From the NCBI GenBank assembly GCA_913009475.1, contig CAJVYJ010000008.1, forward strand, positions 1 to 21,726: a stretch of DNA of 21,726 nt, read 5' to 3'. The notes under the pieces were generated by a model. The model did not search any database, was not told where the DNA came from, and was given only the letters and a program-made list of their open reading frames with translations. Position numbers and translations under genes: made by a program. This document shows positions 1 through 6,310 of the stretch, one piece after another (positions within the stretch are counted from its first letter, which is position 1; each line of letters opens with the position of its first letter). This stretch comes from an uncultured Actinomycetes bacterium. Lineage in GTDB: Bacteria > Actinomycetota > Aquicultoria > CAJVYJ01.

Positions 1-46
1 AGATATATCAGTGTGACTGGAGTTCAGACGTGTGCTCTTCCGATCT
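1..46 (+). other. Illumina sequencing adapter (assembly contamination)
   Basis: Bases 13-46 are the Illumina multiplexing/TruSeq read-2 primer sequence, beginning GTGACTGGAG and ending CTTCCGATCT. Bases 1-4 (AGAT) match the end of the P7 oligo, and bases 5-12 (ATATCAGT) sit exactly where an 8-base i7 index would be. This is library-construction DNA left on a contig end. Genomic sequence starts at 47, and the GTG at 32 that opens the first reading frame lies inside the adapter and is not a start codon. Confidence 0.97.
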
Positions 47-376
47 GAAAAAAAGAAAAAAGCCAATGAAGCTATTAATATACCGGATTTATGCGCGAGT
101 TTTGAGGCGGCGGTTGTCGATGTTCAAGTCTATAAGACACTTAAGGCCGCCCAGGAATTCGGCGTAAAAACCATTGTTTTAGCGGGCGGGGTCGCGGCCA
201 ATATGCGCTTAAGAAACGACTTGGCGGCGGCCGGCCAAGATTATCAATTATTCTATCCGTCACTCGCGCTCTGCTCCGACAACGCCGCGATGATCGCCTC
301 CGCGGCGTTTTATCATTACCAACGGAAAGAATTTTTAACGCTTGATGCCGAACCAAACTCTAATATGAGGCTATAA
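47..376 (+). CDS. tsaD: TsaD, tRNA N6-adenosine threonylcarbamoyltransferase, C-terminal fragment
   Basis: This is the last ~109 residues of TsaD (Kae1/YgjD/Gcp), the subunit that transfers the threonylcarbamoyl group to A37 of ANN-decoding tRNAs. Visible family motifs are the ASFEAAVVDV helix, LAGGVAANMRLR, and LCSDNAAMIA, the last in the metal/nucleotide-binding ASKHA fold. The 5' part is lost because the contig begins here, and the upstream bases are adapter, so the first genuine codon is GAA at 47. It ends at TAA 374-376, about 95 bp before the groESL control region. No terminator is obvious after it. Identification is firm; the missing two thirds cannot be assessed. Confidence 0.93.
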   Translation, partial: EKKKKANEAINIPDLCASFEAAVVDVQVYKTLKAAQEFGVKTIVLAGGVAANMRLRNDLAAAGQDYQLFYPSLALCSDNAAMIASAAFYHYQRKEFLTLDAEPNSNMRL

Positions 377-438
377 TACAAGCTCAAGCTTTTGGTTTAT
401 TATATTATTTTTAGGGAAAATATTTATTGGATAAAGTA

Positions 439-467
439 TTGATTTTACTTGATTGTTATTGTAGGAT
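439..467 (+). promoter_or_regulatory. Predicted sigma-70-type promoter of groESL
   Basis: A TTGATT -35 (439-444) and a TAGGAT -10 (462-467) are separated by 17 bp. The predicted start falls at about 474, inside the CIRCE operator, which is the usual geometry for HrcA repression. The -10 hexamer is only a fair match, so this rests largely on position. Confidence 0.5.
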
Positions 468-470
468 GTT

Positions 471-497
471 TTAGCACTCTATATAGTAGAGTGCTAA
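471..497 (+). promoter_or_regulatory. CIRCE operator (HrcA binding site)
   Basis: A perfect inverted repeat TTAGCACTC-N9-GAGTGCTAA, the canonical CIRCE element, lies 27 bp upstream of groES. It implies that groESL is repressed by HrcA and induced by protein-folding stress. hrcA itself is not in this window. Confidence 0.97.
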
Positions 498-524
498 TTA
501 ACTTTAAAAGAGGAGGGTTGTAAT

Positions 525-809
525 ATGAATTTAAAACCATTGGGTGATCGAGTCGTTGTAAAGCCGGGTGAGAAAGAGGAGATGACCAAGAGCGGCATTG
601 TTCTGCCTGATACCGCCAAGGAAAAGCCGCAAGAAGGCGAGATCGTCGCAGTCGGTACCGGCAAGTACGAGGACGGGAAGCAAATCCCCTTGGAGGTTAA
701 AGTCGGAGATAAGGTCGTTTATTCAAAGTATGGCGGCACTGAAATAAAGAATGACGGTGATGACTACCTTATCTTAAGAGAAAGTGACATTTTAGCCATT
801 GTCGGCTGA
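525..809 (+). CDS. groES: Co-chaperonin GroES
   Basis: A 94-residue Cpn10, the usual size, which forms the heptameric lid of the GroEL folding chamber in the cytoplasm. It shows the N-terminal LKPLGDRVVVKP strand, the mobile loop (about residues 16-32, ending GIVLPDTA) that contacts GroEL, and the typical C-terminal YLILRESDILAIV. The start at 525 is supported by an AGGAGGG ribosome binding site a few bases upstream. It is the first gene of the groESL operon, 64 bp before groEL, with the CIRCE operator directly upstream. Nothing unusual was seen. Confidence 0.98.
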   Translation: MNLKPLGDRVVVKPGEKEEMTKSGIVLPDTAKEKPQEGEIVAVGTGKYEDGKQIPLEVKVGDKVVYSKYGGTEIKNDGDDYLILRESDILAIVG

Positions 810-873
810 TCTGCTCCACCACCGTTTTTCTAATTAATTAACCAATTGTCAATTTACATAAAGGAGGGTAAGT

Positions 874-2508
874 ATGGCCAAAGAATTAAAATACGATGAA
901 GACGCGCGGCGAACACTGGAAGCCGGTGTCAATAAATTGGCCAACGCGGTAAAAGTTACCTTAGGACCGCGGGGTAGATATGTTGTACTGGACAAAAAGT
1001 TCGGTGCACCCACTATTACCAACGACGGCGTTACCATCGCTAAAGAGATAGAAGTTGAGGATCCTTTTGAAAATATGGGGGCTCAACTTGTTAAAGAGGT
1101 GGCCACCAAAACCAACGATGTGGCCGGTGACGGCACAACAACAGCAACTATATTGGCCCAGTCCATTATCCACGAGGGCTTACGTAATGTAGCCGCCGGC
1201 GCCAATCCCTTGGCTCTGAAAAAAGGGATTGAAAAAGCAGTTGAACTGGTAGTAGCTTTCATCAAGGAACAATCCAAAGAAATTGAGGACAAGGAAGAAA
1301 TCGCTCGCGTCGCGGCCATATCGGCCGCCGACGATACTATCGGCACATTAATCGCTGACGCGATGGAGAAAGTCGGAAAAGACGGCGTTATCACGGTTGA
1401 AGAGTCACAAAGCCTGGGCACGGAAGTAGATGTTGTCGAAGGCCTGCAATTCGACAAAGGATACGTCTCTCCCTATATGGTGACCGATACTGAGCGCATG
1501 GAAGCTGTCCTCAAAGACCCGGTTATCTTAATAGCCAATCAAAAGTTAGGCGCGGTACAAGACCTTTTACCGGTTTTGGAAAAAATAATGCAAGCCGGAA
1601 AACCGCTGTTGATAATCGCTGAAGATGTTGAGGGTGAAGCCTTAGCCACTTTAGTGGTCAACAAAATTCGCGGTACTTTTACCTCGGTTGCCGTAAAGGC
1701 CCCCGGTTTCGGCGATCGCCGTAAAGCAATGCTTCAAGATATCGCCATTGTCACCGGCGGTCAGGTAATAACCGAGGAACTCGGTATTAAAATGGAGAGT
1801 GTTACCCTGGATATGTTAGGTAGCGCCCACCAAGTCAAAATCACAAAAGAAGAGACTGTCATTGTCGACGGACAAGGTTCGGCCGACGCCATCAAAGGTC
1901 GTATCAATCAAATCAAGGCCGAAATCGAGCAGAGTGACTCCGAGTTTGATCGGGAAAAACTTCAAGAACGCTTGGCTAAACTTTCCGGCGGAGTTGCCGT
2001 TATTAAAGTCGGCGCCGCTACGGAAACAGAGTTAAAAGAGAAAAAGCACCGCATTGAAGACGCACTTTCAGCTACCAGGGCCGCGGTTGAAGAAGGAATA
2101 GTCCCCGGCGGTGGTGTAGTTCTGGTTGACGCTCTGTCAAAAATAGAGAAGAACAAACTTGTCGGTGACGAACGTACCGGGGCTAATATTTTAGAGCGGG
2201 CTCTGGAAGAGCCGCTACGCCAGATAGCCAACAACGCCGGTCTTGAGGGTTCGGTTGTGGTAAACAAGGTCAAGACCTTGGAGGCAGGCAAAGGCTTAAA
2301 TGCTTTGACTGGAGAGTATGTTGACATGGTTCAAGCCGGTATTATCGACCCGGCTAAAGTAACGCGCTCCGCTCTACAGAACGCTGCGTCAATAGCTTCA
2401 CTGATACTGACAACGGAGACGATAGTTGCTGATAAACCGGAAGAAAAGGGCGGCGGAATGCCGGGTATGCCGGGCGGAATGCCGGGCGGTATGCCGGGTA
2501 TGATGTAA
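874..2508 (+). CDS. groEL: Chaperonin GroEL (60 kDa)
   Basis: A full-length 544-residue group I chaperonin subunit, which assembles into double seven-member rings and folds proteins with GroES and ATP. Key features include KVTLGPRGR (about 27-34), the nucleotide-binding GDGTTT at 86-91, and the equatorial-domain GGGVV near residue 410. The C-terminal GGMP repeat tail ends GMPGMM. An AAAGGAGGG ribosome binding site sits before ATG 874. It is co-transcribed with groES, and the transcript is closed by the terminator at 2531-2563. The sequence looks intact, with normal codon use and no insertions. Confidence 0.99.
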   Translation: MAKELKYDEDARRTLEAGVNKLANAVKVTLGPRGRYVVLDKKFGAPTITNDGVTIAKEIEVEDPFENMGAQLVKEVATKTNDVAGDGTTTATILAQSIIHEGLRNVAAGANPLALKKGIEKAVELVVAFIKEQSKEIEDKEEIARVAAISAADDTIGTLIADAMEKVGKDGVITVEESQSLGTEVDVVEGLQFDKGYVSPYMVTDTERMEAVLKDPVILIANQKLGAVQDLLPVLEKIMQAGKPLLIIAEDVEGEALATLVVNKIRGTFTSVAVKAPGFGDRRKAMLQDIAIVTGGQVITEELGIKMESVTLDMLGSAHQVKITKEETVIVDGQGSADAIKGRINQIKAEIEQSDSEFDREKLQERLAKLSGGVAVIKVGAATETELKEKKHRIEDALSATRAAVEEGIVPGGGVVLVDALSKIEKNKLVGDERTGANILERALEEPLRQIANNAGLEGSVVVNKVKTLEAGKGLNALTGEYVDMVQAGIIDPAKVTRSALQNAASIASLILTTETIVADKPEEKGGGMPGMPGGMPGGMPGMM

Positions 2509-2530
2509 AAAAACCCGTAATAATAAAACA

Positions 2531-2563
2531 AAAAGGGACTTAAATTTATAAGTCCCTTTTTTT
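2531..2563. terminator. Bidirectional rho-independent terminator after groEL
   Basis: A 12-bp stem (AAAAGGGACTTA paired with TAAGTCCCTTTT) has a 6-base loop and is followed by a T run to 2563. The complementary A run on the left gives a U tract on the minus strand too. It can therefore end both groESL and the convergent membrane-protein gene that stops at 2585. Confidence 0.9.
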
Positions 2564-2584
2564 AATGCTTATTTTGATTAGCTA

Positions 2585-3097
2585 TTATTTACTCTTATCA
2601 GCTTCGACTGTCTCTTTAAGCTCGCTCGAATCTTCTCTGCCCGGAGCTGGAACAACTTGAGTAATTAAGGACGGGTCAATCGGGGCTTCGGCGGGAGCGC
2701 CATTGATAGTCGGAGATACCAGGACTTGTACATTAGGAGTTTGCGTCTGCTCCCGACCGACTGTTTCGCTAAGAGCGCGGCGGCTGAAAAAATTAGCTAT
2801 ACCGCTTAAAACAAACTCAATAAAGATAAGAACCATTAAGAGAACTGTCGCGCCAATATCGAATTCCCCACTGTACGGTGTCTTAACTGTACCGACACTA
2901 TTAAAAGGCGCCGTAATAATACCGGAAAGATCTTTAATAAATTGGTAACCGGGCAAGGTGCTCAATTGGCCGAAAAAAAGAAAGACAATACGTGCCAGCA
3001 CAATAATACTGGCTATTACCACGACGGAGACCAATACTTTAATTGCTCGCGCTACACCTCGATAGGTCTCTCCTTTGGGAGTTAAATGAATTTCCAT
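2585..3097 (-). CDS. Small membrane protein, possibly YggT-like
   Basis: A 170-residue protein of unproven function. A short basic N-terminus is followed by a hydrophobic segment at about residues 18-47, a linker with a GIITAPFNSVGTV stretch, a second hydrophobic segment at about 82-104, and a polar tail (about 105-170) rich in P, E, D and K. Two membrane spans flanking a loop of the form 'phi-I-T-x-P-F/L ... F-D-I' resemble YggT-family proteins, but this is a weak visual match. The ATG at 3097 is backed by a GAGGTGA ribosome binding site 7 bases upstream. It is monocistronic and convergent with groEL. The tail is probably cytoplasmic and disordered. Confidence 0.65.
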   Translation of the reverse strand: MEIHLTPKGETYRGVARAIKVLVSVVVIASIIVLARIVFLFFGQLSTLPGYQFIKDLSGIITAPFNSVGTVKTPYSGEFDIGATVLLMVLIFIEFVLSGIANFFSRRALSETVGREQTQTPNVQVLVSPTINGAPAEAPIDPSLITQVVPAPGREDSSELKETVEADKSK

Positions 3098-3339
3098 AGC
3101 TTAATCACCTCATCCGTTCAGTCCGGCTACGATTAGAAGAAAGCGCATCTTACTTTTATATAGTAGCGTAAAATTGATAACTTTTCCATCCCCCCATACG
3201 CTACGCTCACTATACTACCCTCAACTAGCCACGCTCTCTCACAGCCTAACGTTTAAAAAACCGATAGCTGAGAAATATTATTTAAGAATTTGTAAAAAAT
3301 AAGTAGCCAAGCCATTATATTTATTTTATAATATCGAAA
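3098..3339. other. Intergenic region with degenerate intergenic repeat words
   Basis: No gene is seen here. The stretch 3199-3243 contains, on the minus strand, words also found at 20344-20380: AGCGTAGCG (3199-3207), GTTGAGGGTAG (3215-3225) and a GTGAGAGAGCG variant (about 3233-3243). The order differs from that at 20344, so this looks like a scrambled relative of the same repeat family. The minus-strand promoter for the 2585-3097 gene must also lie here, but no convincing -35/-10 pair was picked out. Confidence 0.45.
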
Positions 3340-3508
3340 CTAGGAGCTTGTCTAAGTATTCCCGACGATAGCGAAAATTCGGAGGATGAGCCGATTGGCG
3401 AGGCGCGACGATGCCGCGTAGCAGTAGTTACTCGGAGGAGTCGGAACAAAGTCAGCGGCCATCACACCGGATTTGCAGCCGGAGCGTAATATTTAGACAA
3501 GCTCCTAG
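3340..3508. mobile_element. MITE-like element with 21-bp terminal inverted repeats
   Basis: The ends at 3340-3360 (CTAGGAGCTTG...) and 3488-3508 (...CAAGCTCCTAG) are inverted copies with one mismatch in 21. If the element proper is GGAG...CTCC, both sides are flanked by TA, as expected for a TA target duplication of IS630/mariner-type elements. It is 169 bp long and encodes nothing plausible. An inner inverted repeat (GATGCCGC at 3410-3417 against GCGGCCATC at 3455-3463) could fold the centre. A diverged partial copy of its right end lies at 15290-15323. The assignment as a non-autonomous element is inference from structure. Confidence 0.72.
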
Positions 3509-3529
3509 ACAGCGGGACAAACTAGTTGA

Positions 3530-3544
3530 TGATAAACATTATCA
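3530..3544 (+). promoter_or_regulatory. Fur-box-like palindrome upstream of ferredoxin gene
   Basis: TGATAAACATTATCA matches the classical 15-base Fur consensus TGATAATNATTATCA at all defined positions but one. It is the core of a perfect ATGATAA-ACA-TTATCAT palindrome (3529-3545). It lies 22 bp before the ferredoxin start and overlaps the likely promoter (TTGATG at 3526-3531, TATAAG at 3548-3553, 16-bp spacing). Iron-dependent repression of the ferredoxin is the natural reading. No Fur gene is in the window. Confidence 0.6.
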
Positions 3545-3566
3545 TTATATAAGAAGGAGGATATGA

Positions 3567-3758
3567 ATGAAGCCCAAAATCAATGAAGATGAATGCATCG
3601 GTGACGGCATTTGTGAGGAAATCTGTCCGGAAGTCTTTGAATTACAAGACGACGGATTAGCTCATGTAATCAATGAAGATCCCAGCGAAGACCTTAATGA
3701 TAAGATCGAGGAAGCTATTGAAGAGTGCCCGACTTCAGCGATAACTAACGAAGAGTAA
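3567..3758 (+). CDS. Single-cluster ferredoxin (Asp-ligand type)
   Basis: A 63-residue acidic electron carrier. The cluster motif is C10-I-G-D13-G-I-C16-EEI-C20-P, with a distal C54-P. Asp13 occupies the place of the second cysteine, as in Pyrococcus furiosus ferredoxin. The protein therefore probably carries a [4Fe-4S] cluster with an Asp ligand, or a [3Fe-4S] cluster. The ATG at 3567 follows AAGGAGG with a 6-base spacer; the ATG at 3563 is out of frame. It is monocistronic, with a Fur-like site upstream and a strong terminator downstream. Pyruvate:ferredoxin oxidoreductase, encoded at the other end of the window, is a plausible partner, but that is inference. Confidence 0.92.
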   Translation: MKPKINEDECIGDGICEEICPEVFELQDDGLAHVINEDPSEDLNDKIEEAIEECPTSAITNEE

Positions 3759-3775
3759 TTTTTTAAAATAATATT

Positions 3776-3812
3776 AATAACCCTTTCTCCATTCAGAGAA
3801 AGGGTTATTTTT
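3776..3812. terminator. Bidirectional terminator between ferredoxin gene and lon
   Basis: A 14-bp perfect stem (AATAACCCTTTCTC with GAGAAAGGGTTATT) and a 6-base loop CATTCA are followed by TTTT. The complementary arm supplies a U tract for the minus strand. It can serve both the ferredoxin gene and the convergent lon gene, which stops at 3834. Confidence 0.92.
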
Positions 3813-3833
3813 ATGCCATGAAGTTACTGAAGC

Positions 3834-6191
3834 TTATTTATCCCGTAAATTTAAACTGCTATTTTTAATTGATGCCTGCAGAACTTCATCCATATGTTCA
3901 ACAAATATAAATTGTAGATCTTTTTGCACATTTTTAGGCACTATTTCCAGGTCCTTGCGATTGTCATTGGGCATTATAACTTTTTTCAATCCCGCCCGGT
4001 GGGCCGCTAAAATCTTTTCTTTGATGCCGCCAACAGGAAGAACCCGCCCTCTTAAGGTAATCTCACCGGTCATGCATACATCTCTTTTCACCGGTTTTTC
4101 TATTAGAGCCGATGCCAGCGCCGCCGCCATAGTCACTCCGGCTGAAGGTCCGTCTTTAGGGATGGCGCCGCTGGGAATATGAATATGAATGTCCGTCTTA
4201 GCGTTAAAATCTTCATCGATCCCCAACTGCTTGGCGCGCGAACGAATATAGCTCACTCCGGCCTGGGCCGATTCACGCATAACATCTCCCAGCCGGCCGG
4301 TCAGCATCAAATCACCCTTGCCTTTGAGAACACTGGCTTCAACACTGATTATGTCACCCCCGGCTTCAGTCCATGCCAAACCGGTCGAAACACCAATCTC
4401 ATCCTCCTCTTCCGCCATTCCATAATGAAATTGGGGAAGACCGAGAAATTTATCGATATTCTTTTTCGTCGCTATAATCTTCTTTTTGTCGCCTTCCACC
4501 ACTTTTCGCGCTACTTGACGGCAGATGGCGGCAATACGACGTTCTAAATTACGCACCCCGGCTTCGCGAGTGTATTCTCTGACAATGCGACGCAGCCCGT
4601 CTTCCTTAATTACCATATTTTTTTCTTCCAGGCCGTGCGCTTTTAACTGTTTAGGCACTAAGAACTGCTCGGCAATCTTAACTTTTTCTTCTTCCGTATA
4701 ACCGGGAAAATGAATCACTTCCATTCTGTCTCTTAGCGGCGGTGGTATCGGATCAAGCAGATTGGCGGTGGTTATAAACATGACGTTGGAAAGGTCTACC
4801 GGCACTTCCAAATAATGGTCGGAAAAAGCGTTATTTTGTTCGGGGTCCAGGACTTCCAACAGAGCCGAGGTCGGATCACCACGAAAATCAGCGCCGACTT
4901 TATCGATCTCATCCATCATAAAGACAGGATTTCTCGCTTCGACTTGCGCAATCGATTGAATAATTCTTCCCGGCAACGCGCCCACATAGGTGCGTCGGTG
5001 GCCGCGAATCTCAGCTTCATCACGTATGCCGCCCAATGAAACACGAATAAATTTCCGATTGAGAGCACGGGCGATTGATTTTCCAATCGATGTTTTGCCG
5101 GTTCCCGGCGGACCGACAAAGCAGAGAATGGGCCCGTGCAGCTTTTTAGAAAGCTTATGAACGGCTAAATACTCCAAGACTCTCTCTTTTACTTTTTCTA
5201 AGCCGTAATGGTCTTGATCCAATATCTTCTTGGCATCTTTTAAGTCTAATTTTTCTTTAGTCTCTTTCTTCCATGGTATCGATATTAACCAGTCCAGATA
5301 AGTGCGGATAACGCCGGTTTCCGCCGCCGCCGCCGGCAACTTTTCTAAGCGTCCCAACTCTTTTAACGCTTTGTTACTGACTGCTTTAGGCATTTTGGCT
5401 TTCTTTATTTTAGCCTTGATCTCCTCGATCTCGGAAGCTTGTTCGTCCATGACTCCCAGCTCTTTTTGAATGGCCTTCATCTGTTCACGTAAGAAATATT
5501 CCCGCTGAGTTTTAGTCATTTGGTCTTTAACTCGCGACTGTATCTTGCTGCCTATCTCCAAAATCTCCAGCTCTTTAGAGAGAAAACCGCCTACCAATTC
5601 CAAGCGCTTTTCCGGCTTAACGGCTTTGAGTATTCGCTGTTTCTCATCAGCCCTTAGATTGAGGTGAAAAGCTATAAAATCAGCCAGTCGCCCCGGTTCA
5701 TCGATATTCATGGCCGCCAACAGGACTTCTTGAGGAATAGGCTTTCCTAAACGAGCCGTATCCTCAAATTGACTGACGATACTGCGCATCATTGCCTCGG
5801 TCTCAACTTTTTTTTCAACTATTTCTTCTAAAACCTCGACTTTAACTTTAAAAAATGGGTCAGTATGGATTATCTTTTTAATCTTGATTCTCTTAATACC
5901 CTCGACTAAAGCTTTGGCCGTGCCATCCGGTAATTTTAATTCCTGCATTACAGTCGCGGCCGAACCTATCGAATATAAATCACTCTTGGTCGGCTCCTGA
6001 ACCTCAGCATCTTTTTGAGTAACCAGCGCTACCACATGGTCAGAGCGCATCGCTGTTTCCAGCGCTCGCATCGAGCGTTCTCTACCTACAAATAGCGGTA
6101 CCACCAAATTGGGAAAGATGATAAGGTCCCGCAGCGGAATCAGCGGCAAGATCTCCGGTATTTCTATGACTTCATGGTTAACATCGCCCAT
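3834..6191 (-). CDS. lon: ATP-dependent protease Lon (LonA)
   Basis: A 785-residue LonA protease, standard length, which degrades misfolded and regulatory proteins in the cytoplasm. In order it has an N-terminal LON substrate-binding domain (about 14-205), a coiled region with KTQREYFLREQMKAIQKELG (228-247), AAA+ Walker A GPPGTGKT (360-367), Walker B VFMMDEIDK (423-431), and a C-terminal peptidase domain. The catalytic dyad is Ser683 in KDGPSAG and Lys726 in GGIKEK, spaced 43 residues as in E. coli Lon. AAGGAGA precedes the ATG at 6191. It stands alone, divergent from the 6311 gene. No CIRCE or HAIR-like operator was seen upstream. Confidence 0.99.
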   Translation of the reverse strand: MGDVNHEVIEIPEILPLIPLRDLIIFPNLVVPLFVGRERSMRALETAMRSDHVVALVTQKDAEVQEPTKSDLYSIGSAATVMQELKLPDGTAKALVEGIKRIKIKKIIHTDPFFKVKVEVLEEIVEKKVETEAMMRSIVSQFEDTARLGKPIPQEVLLAAMNIDEPGRLADFIAFHLNLRADEKQRILKAVKPEKRLELVGGFLSKELEILEIGSKIQSRVKDQMTKTQREYFLREQMKAIQKELGVMDEQASEIEEIKAKIKKAKMPKAVSNKALKELGRLEKLPAAAAETGVIRTYLDWLISIPWKKETKEKLDLKDAKKILDQDHYGLEKVKERVLEYLAVHKLSKKLHGPILCFVGPPGTGKTSIGKSIARALNRKFIRVSLGGIRDEAEIRGHRRTYVGALPGRIIQSIAQVEARNPVFMMDEIDKVGADFRGDPTSALLEVLDPEQNNAFSDHYLEVPVDLSNVMFITTANLLDPIPPPLRDRMEVIHFPGYTEEEKVKIAEQFLVPKQLKAHGLEEKNMVIKEDGLRRIVREYTREAGVRNLERRIAAICRQVARKVVEGDKKKIIATKKNIDKFLGLPQFHYGMAEEEDEIGVSTGLAWTEAGGDIISVEASVLKGKGDLMLTGRLGDVMRESAQAGVSYIRSRAKQLGIDEDFNAKTDIHIHIPSGAIPKDGPSAGVTMAAALASALIEKPVKRDVCMTGEITLRGRVLPVGGIKEKILAAHRAGLKKVIMPNDNRKDLEIVPKNVQKDLQFIFVEHMDEVLQASIKNSSLNLRDK

Positions 6192-6310
6192 AGAGATATT
6201 CTCTCCTTACTGTTAATATAGTTTTTATGTATTATAACTTACTTGAATCGTTCTTGCCCGCTTAATTTCTTGGCATATACTTGATATAGTTGAAGCCGGA
6301 AAGGCAAATT
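6192..6310. promoter_or_regulatory. Divergent promoter region between lon and the 6311 gene
   Basis: On the minus strand a TATAAT -10 (6231-6236) lies about 40 bp before the lon start, without a good -35. On the plus strand TTGCCC (6254-6259) and TATACT (6276-6281) are spaced by 16 bp, giving a start near 6288 and a short leader with GGAAAGG at 6297-6303. These are calls by eye. Confidence 0.4.

Noticed and set aside
32..46. GTG start codon for the first reading frame
   Set aside because: It lies inside the Illumina adapter; the genomic part of tsaD begins at 47.
1083..1457. Antisense frame of 124 codons within groEL
   Set aside because: It is a serine/threonine-rich shadow of the groEL coding strand, with no ribosome binding site or family resemblance.
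3410..3463. Structured small RNA inside the 3340-3508 element
   Set aside because: The inner pairing is short and imperfect and the terminal inverted repeats explain the block better as a mobile element.
4179..4547. Plus-strand frame of 122 codons inside lon
   Set aside because: It is opposite to the conserved Lon peptidase domain and has no recognisable protein features.
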